In this document: piece by piece, positions 1 to 5,976 of the stretch | Numbering within the stretch: position 1 is the first letter of the stretch | Layout of the letters: each line of letters begins with the position of its first letter | Assembly: GCA_017384185.1 (NCBI GenBank) | Contig: JAFNUH010000219.1 | Location: forward strand, 1 to 7,412 | Direction of reading: 5' to 3' | Source of the DNA: Alistipes sp. | GTDB taxonomy: Bacteria > Bacteroidota > Bacteroidia > Bacteroidales > Rikenellaceae | Length of the DNA: 7,412 nt | Position numbers and translations under genes: made by a program | The notes under the pieces: model-generated | What the model was told of the DNA's origin: nothing | Database searches by the model: none | The model's input: the letters and a program-made list of their open reading frames with translations, nothing else

Positions 1-2088
1 GAAGCGGCGCAGAATCTCAGGCGCAACGATACCCATCTCAACTACGGTCTTGGGACCCTGGGTATAGATGATACCATCTGAGTAGAGGTCGCTCTGTGAT
101 GACTCTGAGCGCAGAGTGTAGATGTAGATACCGAAGCGACGCAGCAACTTCTCTACTGTCGCACGCAGTGTATAGAACGATGCCTTAGCTGCCTTTACAT
201 TCCACGAGGGTGTAGCATCCTGACCTGTAACGGCGATGGCTATGCGGTATGACTCGCTGTAACGAGCCAAGGGATTTTCACCAGCCTCAACCTCGGGGTG
301 GAAGAAGTAGCAGTTACCAAGCTCGAATAGCTTGAGGTCGGCATTGCGGTGGTTGATATTCAACTCTACTGCCTCCAATGCGTTGAAGAGCAATGTCTGA
401 CGCATAACGTTGAGGTCAGCACTCAAGGGGTTCATAATCTTCACGCAGTTCTCAGCCTTGTATGACGAAAGACCCTCGTAGTATGCCGCCTTTGTGAGCG
501 AGTTAGACATAATCTCCGTGTAGCCCGTAGCTGCCAAGTGGTCAGCAGCGATGTTGATGAGCTTATTCTTATCGGGACGTGGCGCATACGACAGTGTTGA
601 GTGTACTGCCTGCGGAATCTCCACATTGTTATAACCATAGATACGCAAGATATCCTCCACGAGGTCTGCCTCACGCTGTACATCCACACGGTAGGGTGGT
701 ACGGCAACGGTGAGTGTGCAACCCTCCTCCTTGAGAATCTTGACCTCCAATGCCTCAAGGATAGTGCGAACGGTCTGCTCGGGAATCTGCTTGCCGATAA
801 GAGTATTTACACGCTCCAACGAGAGGTCGAATACGAAGTCCTCGGCGGGTGTGGGGTTGATGTCTGTAATCTCGCTTGAAATCTTACCACCAGCGAGCTC
901 CTTCATCAAGAGTGCGGCACGCTTCAAGGCGTAAACCTGGATATTGGGGTCGATACCACGCTCGAAACGGAACGATGCATCGGTTGAAAGACCGTGACGC
1001 TTAGCCGAGCGACGGATTGATACGGGGTTGAAATATGCACTCTCAAGGAATACGTTTACCGTAGAGTCGCTAACGCCAGACTCCTGACCACCGAATACGC
1101 CACCGATGCACATAGGCTTCTCGGCGTCGCAAATCATCAAATCCTCTGCCGAGAGCTTGCGCTCAACGCCATCCAACGTTACGAAGGGTGTACCCTCAGC
1201 GCAGTTCTTCACTACGACCTTGCCGCCAGCAATCTTGTCTGCATCGAAAGCGTGCAGGGGCTGACCCAACTCAAAGAGAACGTAGTTTGTGATATCTACA
1301 AGATTGTTTTTGGGATTGATACCTGCAGCACGCAACTCATTCTGCATCCACTCGGGTGAGGGGGCAATCTGACAGCCTGTAACGGTAACACCTGCATAGC
1401 GGGGTGCTGCGTCGTGGTTCTCCACTACAACCTCAATTTCCAGGTCGTGATTATCTACGGCGAAAGCATCTACCGAGGGGAGCTCAACCTTTACATCCTT
1501 ACCCTGTGAGCGCAAGTAGGCAGCCAAGTCACGTGCTACGCCGATGTGTGATGCTGCATCTACACGGTTGGGAGTAAGACCAATGCCGATGAGGTAGTCA
1601 TCCTTGATGTTGAGGTACTCTCGTGCCGGTGTGCCGACAACAGCCTCCTCGGGAAGCTCCATAATGCCATCGTGCGAAGCGCCGATGCCGAGCTCATCCT
1701 CTGCGCACAACATACCGAGCGACTCCACGCCACGAATCTTGCTACGCTTAATCTTGAACTCCTCGTCACCACCATTGGGGTAGAGAACAGAACCTACCGT
1801 AGCGCACAACACCTTCAAGCCCTTGCGGCAGTTGGGTGCGCCACATACGATATTGAGATTCTCGCCCGTGCCAACGTCAACCTTCGTTACGTGCAGGTGG
1901 TCAGAGTCGGGGTGATCCTCGCACTCTACAACGTGACCTACGACTACGCCCTGCAAGCCGCCACGAATAGTCTCTATCTTGCGAAACTCCTCAACCTCAA
2001 GGCCGATGTCTGTAAGGATGGTAGCCACCTGCTCAGCCGTAAGGTCTGTGTTGAGATACTTTTTAAGCCAATTAAAAGAGATTTCCAT
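1..2088 (-). CDS. pheT: Phenylalanine--tRNA ligase beta subunit, 3' end cut by window edge
   Basis: This is the large subunit of the cytoplasmic alpha2beta2 phenylalanyl-tRNA synthetase, which charges tRNA-Phe with phenylalanine using ATP. The start ATG at 2088 opens MEISFNWLKKYLN, a typical PheT N-terminus, and the frame stays open for 696 codons to the window edge. Domains in order: an EMAP-like tRNA-binding domain at about residues 40-155 (HPDSDHLHVTKVDVG near 59-73), the B3/B4 domain at about 212-390 (the family uses this region for editing mischarged tRNA; SFRFERGID at 372-380), the B5 domain at about 405-478 (RVDVQREADLVEDI near 467-480), and the non-catalytic synthetase-like core from about 485. 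PheT is usually around 800 residues, so roughly the last 100-130, including the C-terminal FDX-ACB anticodon-binding domain, lie outside the window. The pheS partner is not present here. The gene lies 59 bases downstream of the EamA transporter gene on the same strand and has its own -7 box. There are no frameshifts. Confidence 0.97.
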   Translation of the reverse strand, partial: MEISFNWLKKYLNTDLTAEQVATILTDIGLEVEEFRKIETIRGGLQGVVVGHVVECEDHPDSDHLHVTKVDVGTGENLNIVCGAPNCRKGLKVLCATVGSVLYPNGGDEEFKIKRSKIRGVESLGMLCAEDELGIGASHDGIMELPEEAVVGTPAREYLNIKDDYLIGIGLTPNRVDAASHIGVARDLAAYLRSQGKDVKVELPSVDAFAVDNHDLEIEVVVENHDAAPRYAGVTVTGCQIAPSPEWMQNELRAAGINPKNNLVDITNYVLFELGQPLHAFDADKIAGGKVVVKNCAEGTPFVTLDGVERKLSAEDLMICDAEKPMCIGGVFGGQESGVSDSTVNVFLESAYFNPVSIRRSAKRHGLSTDASFRFERGIDPNIQVYALKRAALLMKELAGGKISSEITDINPTPAEDFVFDLSLERVNTLIGKQIPEQTVRTILEALEVKILKEEGCTLTVAVPPYRVDVQREADLVEDILRIYGYNNVEIPQAVHSTLSYAPRPDKNKLINIAADHLAATGYTEIMSNSLTKAAYYEGLSSYKAENCVKIMNPLSADLNVMRQTLLFNALEAVELNINHRNADLKLFELGNCYFFHPEVEAGENPLARYSESYRIAIAVTGQDATPSWNVKAAKASFYTLRATVEKLLRRFGIYIYTLRSESSQSDLYSDGIIYTQGPKTVVEMGIVAPEILRRF

Positions 2089-2124
2089 AGTATATGTTTT
2101 TTTGTTATTTTCGTTTCTAACCCA

Positions 2125-2132
2125 CAAAGGTA
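2125..2132 (-). promoter_or_regulatory. Bacteroidota-type -7 box of pheT (TACCTTTG)
   Basis: Read on the minus strand this is TACCTTTG, a full match to the Bacteroidota -7 consensus TAnnTTTG recognised by the primary sigma factor. It lies 36 bases before the pheT ATG, which predicts a transcription start near 2118 and a leader of about 30 bases. No TTTG -33 element is visible at the usual distance of about 19-21 bases upstream. The promoter may be weak, or helped by the A/T-rich sequence directly upstream. The leader has no Shine-Dalgarno sequence and is A-rich, as is usual in this phylum. Confidence 0.6.
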
Positions 2133-2151
2133 ATAATTAATTCTTAATTAT
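2133..2151. repeat. Perfect A/T-only inverted repeat abutting the pheT -7 box
   Basis: ATAATTAA and TTAATTAT form an 8-base perfect inverted repeat around a 3-base centre. It overlaps the stop codon of the EamA gene and touches the pheT -7 box directly. The stem has no G or C and no trailing T-run, so it is not a convincing intrinsic terminator. It could be an operator, an upstream promoter element, or a chance result of low-complexity A/T sequence. Confidence 0.4.
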
Positions 2152-3044
2152 CGGCTACCGAGCCACAAAAACAACATTCCCGCAAGGATGAAGACCAAGT
2201 CGATAGCCTTCGAGCGTAGGTTTTTCTCCTTGAAGAGCATTGCTCCGCAGGCAAACGACACCACCACAGAGCCTCGGCGAATCATCGATACAACCGAAAT
2301 CATAGCCTCTCCATCCGACAACGCCACGAAGTACGCCAAGTCGGCAGCAGAGAGAAACAACGAGATAAGAGGTATTGCCCACGACCAGTGGAACGGGGTG
2401 CGGTTGTGTTGTAACAAGTAGATGAGTGTCACGGCGATAGCCATCATCGTAAGCTGGTAGATGTTATACCAACTCTGCACAAACAGAGGCTCCAGCTCCT
2501 GCATAATATAACGGTCGTAGAGTCCGCTTGTGGCACCCAGCAAAGCGGCTGCTGCAACGCACAATATCCAGCGATTGTGTGCGAAGTCAATACCCTCCTT
2601 CTTGCTTGAACGGCTCAGCAGGAATATTGACATCAGGGCGAGGATTACACCTATCCATTGCAGCGTGTTGAGTCTCTCACCAAAGATGAGCATAGCTCCG
2701 ACGAGTACCAGCACGGGGCGTGTGGCGTTGATAGGACCCACCAATGTTAGCGGGAGGTGCTTAATGCCGAAGTAGCCGAAAATCCACGACGAGAGTACGA
2801 TGGCAGACTTCAGAATGATGAGCAGATGCGAACGTAAGGGTTGCGGCTCAATGTCGAAAATTGTTCCGTCAAACCATCCCAAATTGCCCTCGCTCGATAT
2901 GATTACGGGTAGGAATAGTAGTGACGAGAAGAGTGTGTTAAGAAGCAACACCGTGGGCACAGCGTTGCCCTTTACGGCTTGCTTTTTTGCTACGTCATAC
3001 AGACCCAAAAGTGCTGCCGATGTAAATGCGAGAATAAGCCACAT
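2148..3044 (-). CDS. EamA/DMT-family ten-helix transporter
   Basis: This 298-residue inner-membrane protein belongs to the drug/metabolite transporter superfamily, whose members are usually secondary exporters or exchangers of small metabolites. About ten hydrophobic segments can be placed near residues 1-18, 29-50, 73-92, 98-120, 126-144, 158-177, 188-211, 221-242, 248-272 and 279-296. The two-fold internal duplication typical of EamA is visible. GLYDVAKK near 14-21 is echoed by GLYDRYI near 174-180, and GAMLIFGERL near 116-125 by GAMLFKEKNL near 267-276. The length is normal for the family. The start ATG at 3044 lies 8 bases after the stop of the prenyltransferase gene, so the two are almost certainly co-transcribed and possibly translationally coupled. 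The substrate cannot be told from sequence; linkage to prenyltransferase and pheT genes does not identify it. No recognised gene name applies. Confidence 0.9.
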   Translation of the reverse strand: MWLILAFTSAALLGLYDVAKKQAVKGNAVPTVLLLNTLFSSLLFLPVIISSEGNLGWFDGTIFDIEPQPLRSHLLIILKSAIVLSSWIFGYFGIKHLPLTLVGPINATRPVLVLVGAMLIFGERLNTLQWIGVILALMSIFLLSRSSKKEGIDFAHNRWILCVAAAALLGATSGLYDRYIMQELEPLFVQSWYNIYQLTMMAIAVTLIYLLQHNRTPFHWSWAIPLISLFLSAADLAYFVALSDGEAMISVVSMIRRGSVVVSFACGAMLFKEKNLRSKAIDLVFILAGMLFLWLGSR

Positions 3045-3052
3045 ATGCTATG

Positions 3053-3934
3053 CTAAGCTGTTAGTAGTCCGATAATTACAAATACAGCAAGCGACAGGCT
3101 CGCAAGACCGTTCAGCGTACCAAAAGCAATAGGAATATTGCGCTGGCGAGTGGGGGTTACGATGATGTGCTCGGCGATGATTATAGCGGTAAAGATAGCC
3201 GCTCCGACCCAAATCCACCAACTCTGCGGAAGCAACGCCACGAACCACGCAAGGCAGGCAACAGTCACAACGTGCAGGGCGATGCTGATGTAGAGCGATG
3301 TGCGCACCGAGAACTTTGCAGGTATGGAGTGCAAGCCGTTAGCACGGTCAAACTCCTTATCTTGCAAGGCGTAGATTATATCGAAACTGCCACACCACGT
3401 AATAACGAGCAACGATAGGATGCAAGGCACGAGGGCAAACTCACCCGTTACGGCTATATAAGCACCTACGGGGGCGATGCCGAGCGATAGACCTAACACC
3501 ATATGTGCCAGCGAGGTAAAGCGCTTGCAGTAGCTGTAAAACATCACTACTGCCAACGCTACGGGCGAGAGCCACGCCGTGAGCGAGTTTATCGTTGCCG
3601 CCGTCAGTATGAAGAGCAGGGCGTTCACAACCACAAACCAAATAGCCGCTCGTGGCGACACCTCGCCTGCGGGAATCTCACGTTGTGCGGTGCGGGGGTT
3701 GCGGGCGTCAATATCACGGTCTGCCCAGCGGTTGAAACCCATAGCTACGTTGCGGGCAGTGACCATACATATTACGACCTGCACCAGTAGCGTTACCCAC
3801 CAATAGGGGTTGCTCTGCGTGAGGTTTTCGTGTGACGTGGTTACGGCATAGACAAACGACATAAGTGCGAATGGCATAGCAAAGATGGTGTGCGAGAACT
3901 TCACCAAGCGTGCATATTTTGTAATAGAATTCAT
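3053..3934 (-). CDS. ubiA: UbiA-like (4-hydroxybenzoate/menaquinone-type) polyprenyltransferase
   Basis: This 293-residue integral membrane protein transfers a polyprenyl chain to an aromatic acceptor. Both Mg2+-diphosphate-binding aspartate motifs are present: NxxxDxxxD at N68, D72 and D76, and DxxxD at D192 and D196. YSYCKRFT near 133-140 is also family-typical. Eight or nine hydrophobic segments fill the rest. The sequence NPRTAQREIPAG (79-90) resembles the UbiA-like group found in bacteria without ubiquinone. In such organisms it is often linked to menaquinone synthesis (MqnP, futalosine route), so 4-hydroxybenzoate may not be the true substrate. That assignment is inference. An in-frame ATG at 3967 would add 11 residues, but the -7 box at 3957-3964 places the transcription start downstream of it. 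MNSITKYARLVKFSHTIFAMP also matches family N-termini, so 3934 is preferred. It is the first gene of the leftward transcript. Confidence 0.92.
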   Translation of the reverse strand: MNSITKYARLVKFSHTIFAMPFALMSFVYAVTTSHENLTQSNPYWWVTLLVQVVICMVTARNVAMGFNRWADRDIDARNPRTAQREIPAGEVSPRAAIWFVVVNALLFILTAATINSLTAWLSPVALAVVMFYSYCKRFTSLAHMVLGLSLGIAPVGAYIAVTGEFALVPCILSLLVITWCGSFDIIYALQDKEFDRANGLHSIPAKFSVRTSLYISIALHVVTVACLAWFVALLPQSWWIWVGAAIFTAIIIAEHIIVTPTRQRNIPIAFGTLNGLASLSLAVFVIIGLLTA

Positions 3935-3956
3935 CGTTTCGGAGTTTTTTACGTGG

Positions 3957-3964
3957 CAAAGATA
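3957..3964 (-). promoter_or_regulatory. -7 box of the ubiA-EamA transcript (TATCTTTG)
   Basis: On the minus strand this reads TATCTTTG, a full match to the Bacteroidota -7 consensus TAnnTTTG. It is 22 bases from the preferred ubiA ATG at 3934, giving a short leader of about 15 bases without a Shine-Dalgarno sequence. No clear TTTG -33 element lies at the expected spacing. The box sits immediately downstream of the longer-frame ATG at 3967, which argues against use of that start. Confidence 0.6.
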
Positions 3965-3977
3965 CAAAAATATAGTT

Positions 3978-4031
3978 ATATGTGTATTATAGGCAATTTC
4001 ATATATCGCTTATAATTCTTATAACACATAT
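3978..4031. repeat. Paired inverted repeats in the divergent ubiA/lepA promoter region
   Basis: ATATGTGT at 3978-3985 and its exact complement ACACATAT at 4024-4031 form an 8-base inverted repeat with 38 bases between the arms. Partial similarity continues just inside the arms. A second small palindrome, TTATAA-TTC-TTATAA, occupies 4010-4024 inside it. The pair lies between the leftward promoter (3957-3964) and the rightward promoter (4070-4100). That is a plausible place for a shared regulator site, but the region is A/T-rich and chance cannot be excluded. Apart from these repeats and the two promoters I see nothing in the 189 non-coding bases. Confidence 0.35.
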
Positions 4032-4069
4032 TACACTGACCTAAAATTTCTCCATTTTGAGTCTTGCAT

Positions 4070-4100
4070 TTTGAATTCTACATTGAATTGCTTATATTTG
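4070..4100 (+). promoter_or_regulatory. lepA promoter: TTTG (-33) and TATATTTG (-7)
   Basis: TTTG at 4070-4073 and TATATTTG at 4093-4100 are separated by 19 bases, in good agreement with the Bacteroidota primary sigma-factor promoter (TTTG at -33, TAnnTTTG at -7). This is the strongest promoter match in the window. Transcription would begin near 4105, giving a leader of about 20 bases before the ATG at 4124. An alternative TTTG at 4056-4059, part of a repeated CATTTTGA, is too far upstream to serve with this -7 box. Confidence 0.75.
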
Positions 4101-4105
4101 CACGG

Positions 4106-4123
4106 ATATACGTATATATATAT
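4106..4123 (+). repeat. TA-dinucleotide run and small palindrome directly before the lepA start
   Basis: ATATACGTATAT (4106-4117) is a perfect 12-base palindrome. It runs into TA repeats (4113-4123) that end exactly at the lepA ATG. The predicted mRNA leader is therefore almost wholly A and U, with no Shine-Dalgarno sequence. This fits Bacteroidota initiation at unstructured A/U-rich leaders. Short TA runs can vary in length by slippage, which would change the leader or the promoter-to-start distance but not the reading frame. Confidence 0.55.
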
Positions 4124-5914
4124 ATGAAGAAGATTCGTAATTTTTGTATTATAGCCCATATCGACCACGGTAAATCAACCTTGGCTGACCGCTTGTTGGA
4201 GAAGACTAACACGCTCAACCAGCGTGAGATGCAGTCGCAGGTGCTGGACGATATGGACCTCGAGCGAGAGAAAGGCATCACAATTAAGAGCCACGCCATA
4301 CAGATGGAGTACAAGGCACGCAACGGCGAGACCTACGTGCTAAACCTTATCGACACCCCGGGACACGTCGATTTCTCGTATGAGGTGTCACGTGCCATCG
4401 CTTCGTGCGAGGGTGCTCTGCTTGTGGTGGATGCTACGCAGGGTATTCAGGCGCAGACAATATCTAACCTCTACCTCGCCATCGGCAACGACCTTGAGAT
4501 TATCCCCGTGTTAAATAAGATTGACGTCGAGTCGGCAATGATTGACGAGGTGAAGGACCAGATTATCGACCTTATCGGCTGCAAGGATGAGGATATTTTG
4601 CTTGCATCGGGTAAGACAGGTCAGGGCGTGGAGGATGTCCTGGAGGCTATCGTTGAGCGTATCCCCGCACCCGAGGGCGATGACGATGGACCTTTGCAGG
4701 CGTTGATTTTCGACTCTGTATTCAACCCCTTCCGTGGTATTATCGCATACTTCCGTGTCTTCAATGGCACCATCCGCAAGGGCGAGCACGTTAAGTTCTT
4801 CAATACGGGCAACGACTACGATGCCGACGAGGTGGGCGTTTTGCGTTTGAAGATGCAGCCCCGTGATGAGATTCGCTCGGGTGATGTAGGATATATCTGC
4901 TCGGGTATCAAGAATGCCAAGGATGTAAAGGTGGGCGATACCATCACTTCGATGACAAACCCCTGCACCGATGCTATCGCAGGTTTCGAGGATGTGAAGC
5001 CGATGGTCTTTGCGGGTGTCTATCCCGTTGAGGCTGACCAGTATGAGGATCTGCGTGCTTCGTTGGAGAAGTTGCAGTTGAACGATGCCTCGCTGACCTT
5101 TGAGCCTGAGTCATCACTGGCGTTGGGCTTTGGTTTCCGATGCGGTTTCCTCGGTCTGTTGCATATGGAGATTATTCAGGAGCGTTTGTACCGAGAGTTC
5201 GATATGGATGTTATCACTACCGTGCCTAACGTGTCGTACCGCATCACAACCACATCGGGCGAGGTGCTGGAGGTGCACAACCCATCGGGTCTGCCTGAGG
5301 TGACGAAGATTTCATCTATCGAGGAGCCATATATCAACGCACAGATTATCACCAAGGCTGACTTCCTGGGTGCTGTCATCAAGTTGTGTATCGACAAGCG
5401 TGGTGTGATGAAGAATCAGAACTTTATCACCACCGACCGTGTCGAGGTGAATTTCGATATGCCTCTCTCGGAGATTGTATTCGACTTCTACGATAAGCTG
5501 AAGAGTATCTCTAAGGGTTATGCTTCGTTCGACTACCACCGTACGGGTTATAAGCCCTCGAAGTTGGCTAAGTTGGATATTTTGCTCAATGGCGAGCCTG
5601 TGGATGCTCTGTCGTCTTTGATTTATGCTGACCACTCGTACGACTTCGGACGCAAGATGTGCGAGAAACTTAAGGAGCTTATCCCCCGCCAGCAGTTCGA
5701 CATTGCTATCCAGGCGGCTATCGGAGCGAAGATTATCGCCCGTGAGACAGTAAAGGCTGTGCGTAAGGATGTTACGGCTAAGTGTTACGGAGGTGATATC
5801 TCTCGTAAGCGTAAGCTTCTGGAGAAGCAGAAGGCAGGTAAGAAGCGTATGCGTCAGGTAGGTCAGGTGCAGGTGCCTCAGTCGGCATTCTTGGCTGTGC
5901 TGAAGATGGACTAA
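4124..5914 (+). CDS. lepA: Translation factor LepA (elongation factor 4), complete
   Basis: This is a ribosome-associated translational GTPase of 596 residues, close to the normal family length. The GTPase motifs are G1 AHIDHGKST (11-19), switch I around EREKGITI (47-54), G3 DTPGH (77-81), G4 NKID (131-134) and G5 SGK (162-164). EF-Tu-like domain 2 follows at about 185-275, then the EF-G-like domains III and V. The LepA-specific C-terminal domain is intact, ending in the basic stretch [20 protein letters not shown] and [10 protein letters not shown]. The family has been implicated in ribosome back-translocation, 30S maturation and initiation. The open frame extends 20 residues upstream to a TTG at 4064, but that lies before the predicted transcription start. 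[19 protein letters not shown] is the standard family N-terminus, so 4124 is preferred. It is first in a rightward pair with the acyl-CoA ligase gene 62 bases downstream. G5 reads SGK rather than the more usual SAK. Confidence 0.97.
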   Translation: MKKIRNFCIIAHIDHGKSTLADRLLEKTNTLNQREMQSQVLDDMDLEREKGITIKSHAIQMEYKARNGETYVLNLIDTPGHVDFSYEVSRAIASCEGALLVVDATQGIQAQTISNLYLAIGNDLEIIPVLNKIDVESAMIDEVKDQIIDLIGCKDEDILLASGKTGQGVEDVLEAIVERIPAPEGDDDGPLQALIFDSVFNPFRGIIAYFRVFNGTIRKGEHVKFFNTGNDYDADEVGVLRLKMQPRDEIRSGDVGYICSGIKNAKDVKVGDTITSMTNPCTDAIAGFEDVKPMVFAGVYPVEADQYEDLRASLEKLQLNDASLTFEPESSLALGFGFRCGFLGLLHMEIIQERLYREFDMDVITTVPNVSYRITTTSGEVLEVHNPSGLPEVTKISSIEEPYINAQIITKADFLGAVIKLCIDKRGVMKNQNFITTDRVEVNFDMPLSEIVFDFYDKLKSISKGYASFDYHRTGYKPSKLAKLDILLNGEPVDALSSLIYADHSYDFGRKMCEKLKELIPRQQFDIAIQAAIGAKIIARETVKAVRKDVTAKCYGGDISRKRKLLEKQKAGKKRMRQVGQVQVPQSAFLAVLKMD

Positions 5915-5976
5915 TGAGAGATAAAAGAGCAAAGATCATATTATCAAAAAGAGAGAGAACGTAAAACTTTAAAGAT
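5915..5976 (+). other. Purine-rich spacer between lepA and the acyl-CoA ligase gene
   Basis: These 62 bases contain no TAnnTTTG box and no hairpin with a T-run, so read-through from lepA is likely. The region is purine-rich on the plus strand (GAGAGAGAA near 5951-5959) and A-rich just before the ATG at 5977. An ATG overlaps the lepA stop codon as TAATG and opens a frame of 16 codons (5914-5964). It has no recognisable product and is not called as a gene. Confidence 0.5.

Noticed and set aside
441..758. 105-codon minus-strand frame overlapping pheT out of frame
   Set aside because: It is Arg/Thr/His-rich, which is typical of a frame-shifted shadow, and pheT is intact across this region in its own frame.
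1672..2133. 153-codon open frame on the plus strand opposite pheT
   Set aside because: It lies fully antisense to a strong pheT coding region, has no recognisable domain, and its composition fits a shadow frame.
2133..2151. Possible intrinsic terminator after the EamA gene
   Set aside because: The stem is all A/T and no T-run follows in the direction of transcription, so it would be too weak to terminate.
5312..5932. 206-codon open frame on the minus strand opposite the end of lepA
   Set aside because: It is antisense to the conserved LepA C-terminus, has low-complexity Leu/Thr/Arg content, and has no promoter or domain. It is a shadow of lepA.
5914..5964. 16-codon frame whose ATG overlaps the lepA stop codon (TAATG)
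   Set aside because: It is very short, Lys/Arg-rich and unlike any known leader peptide; the overlap is probably chance in purine-rich spacer. Conservation in relatives would reopen the question.
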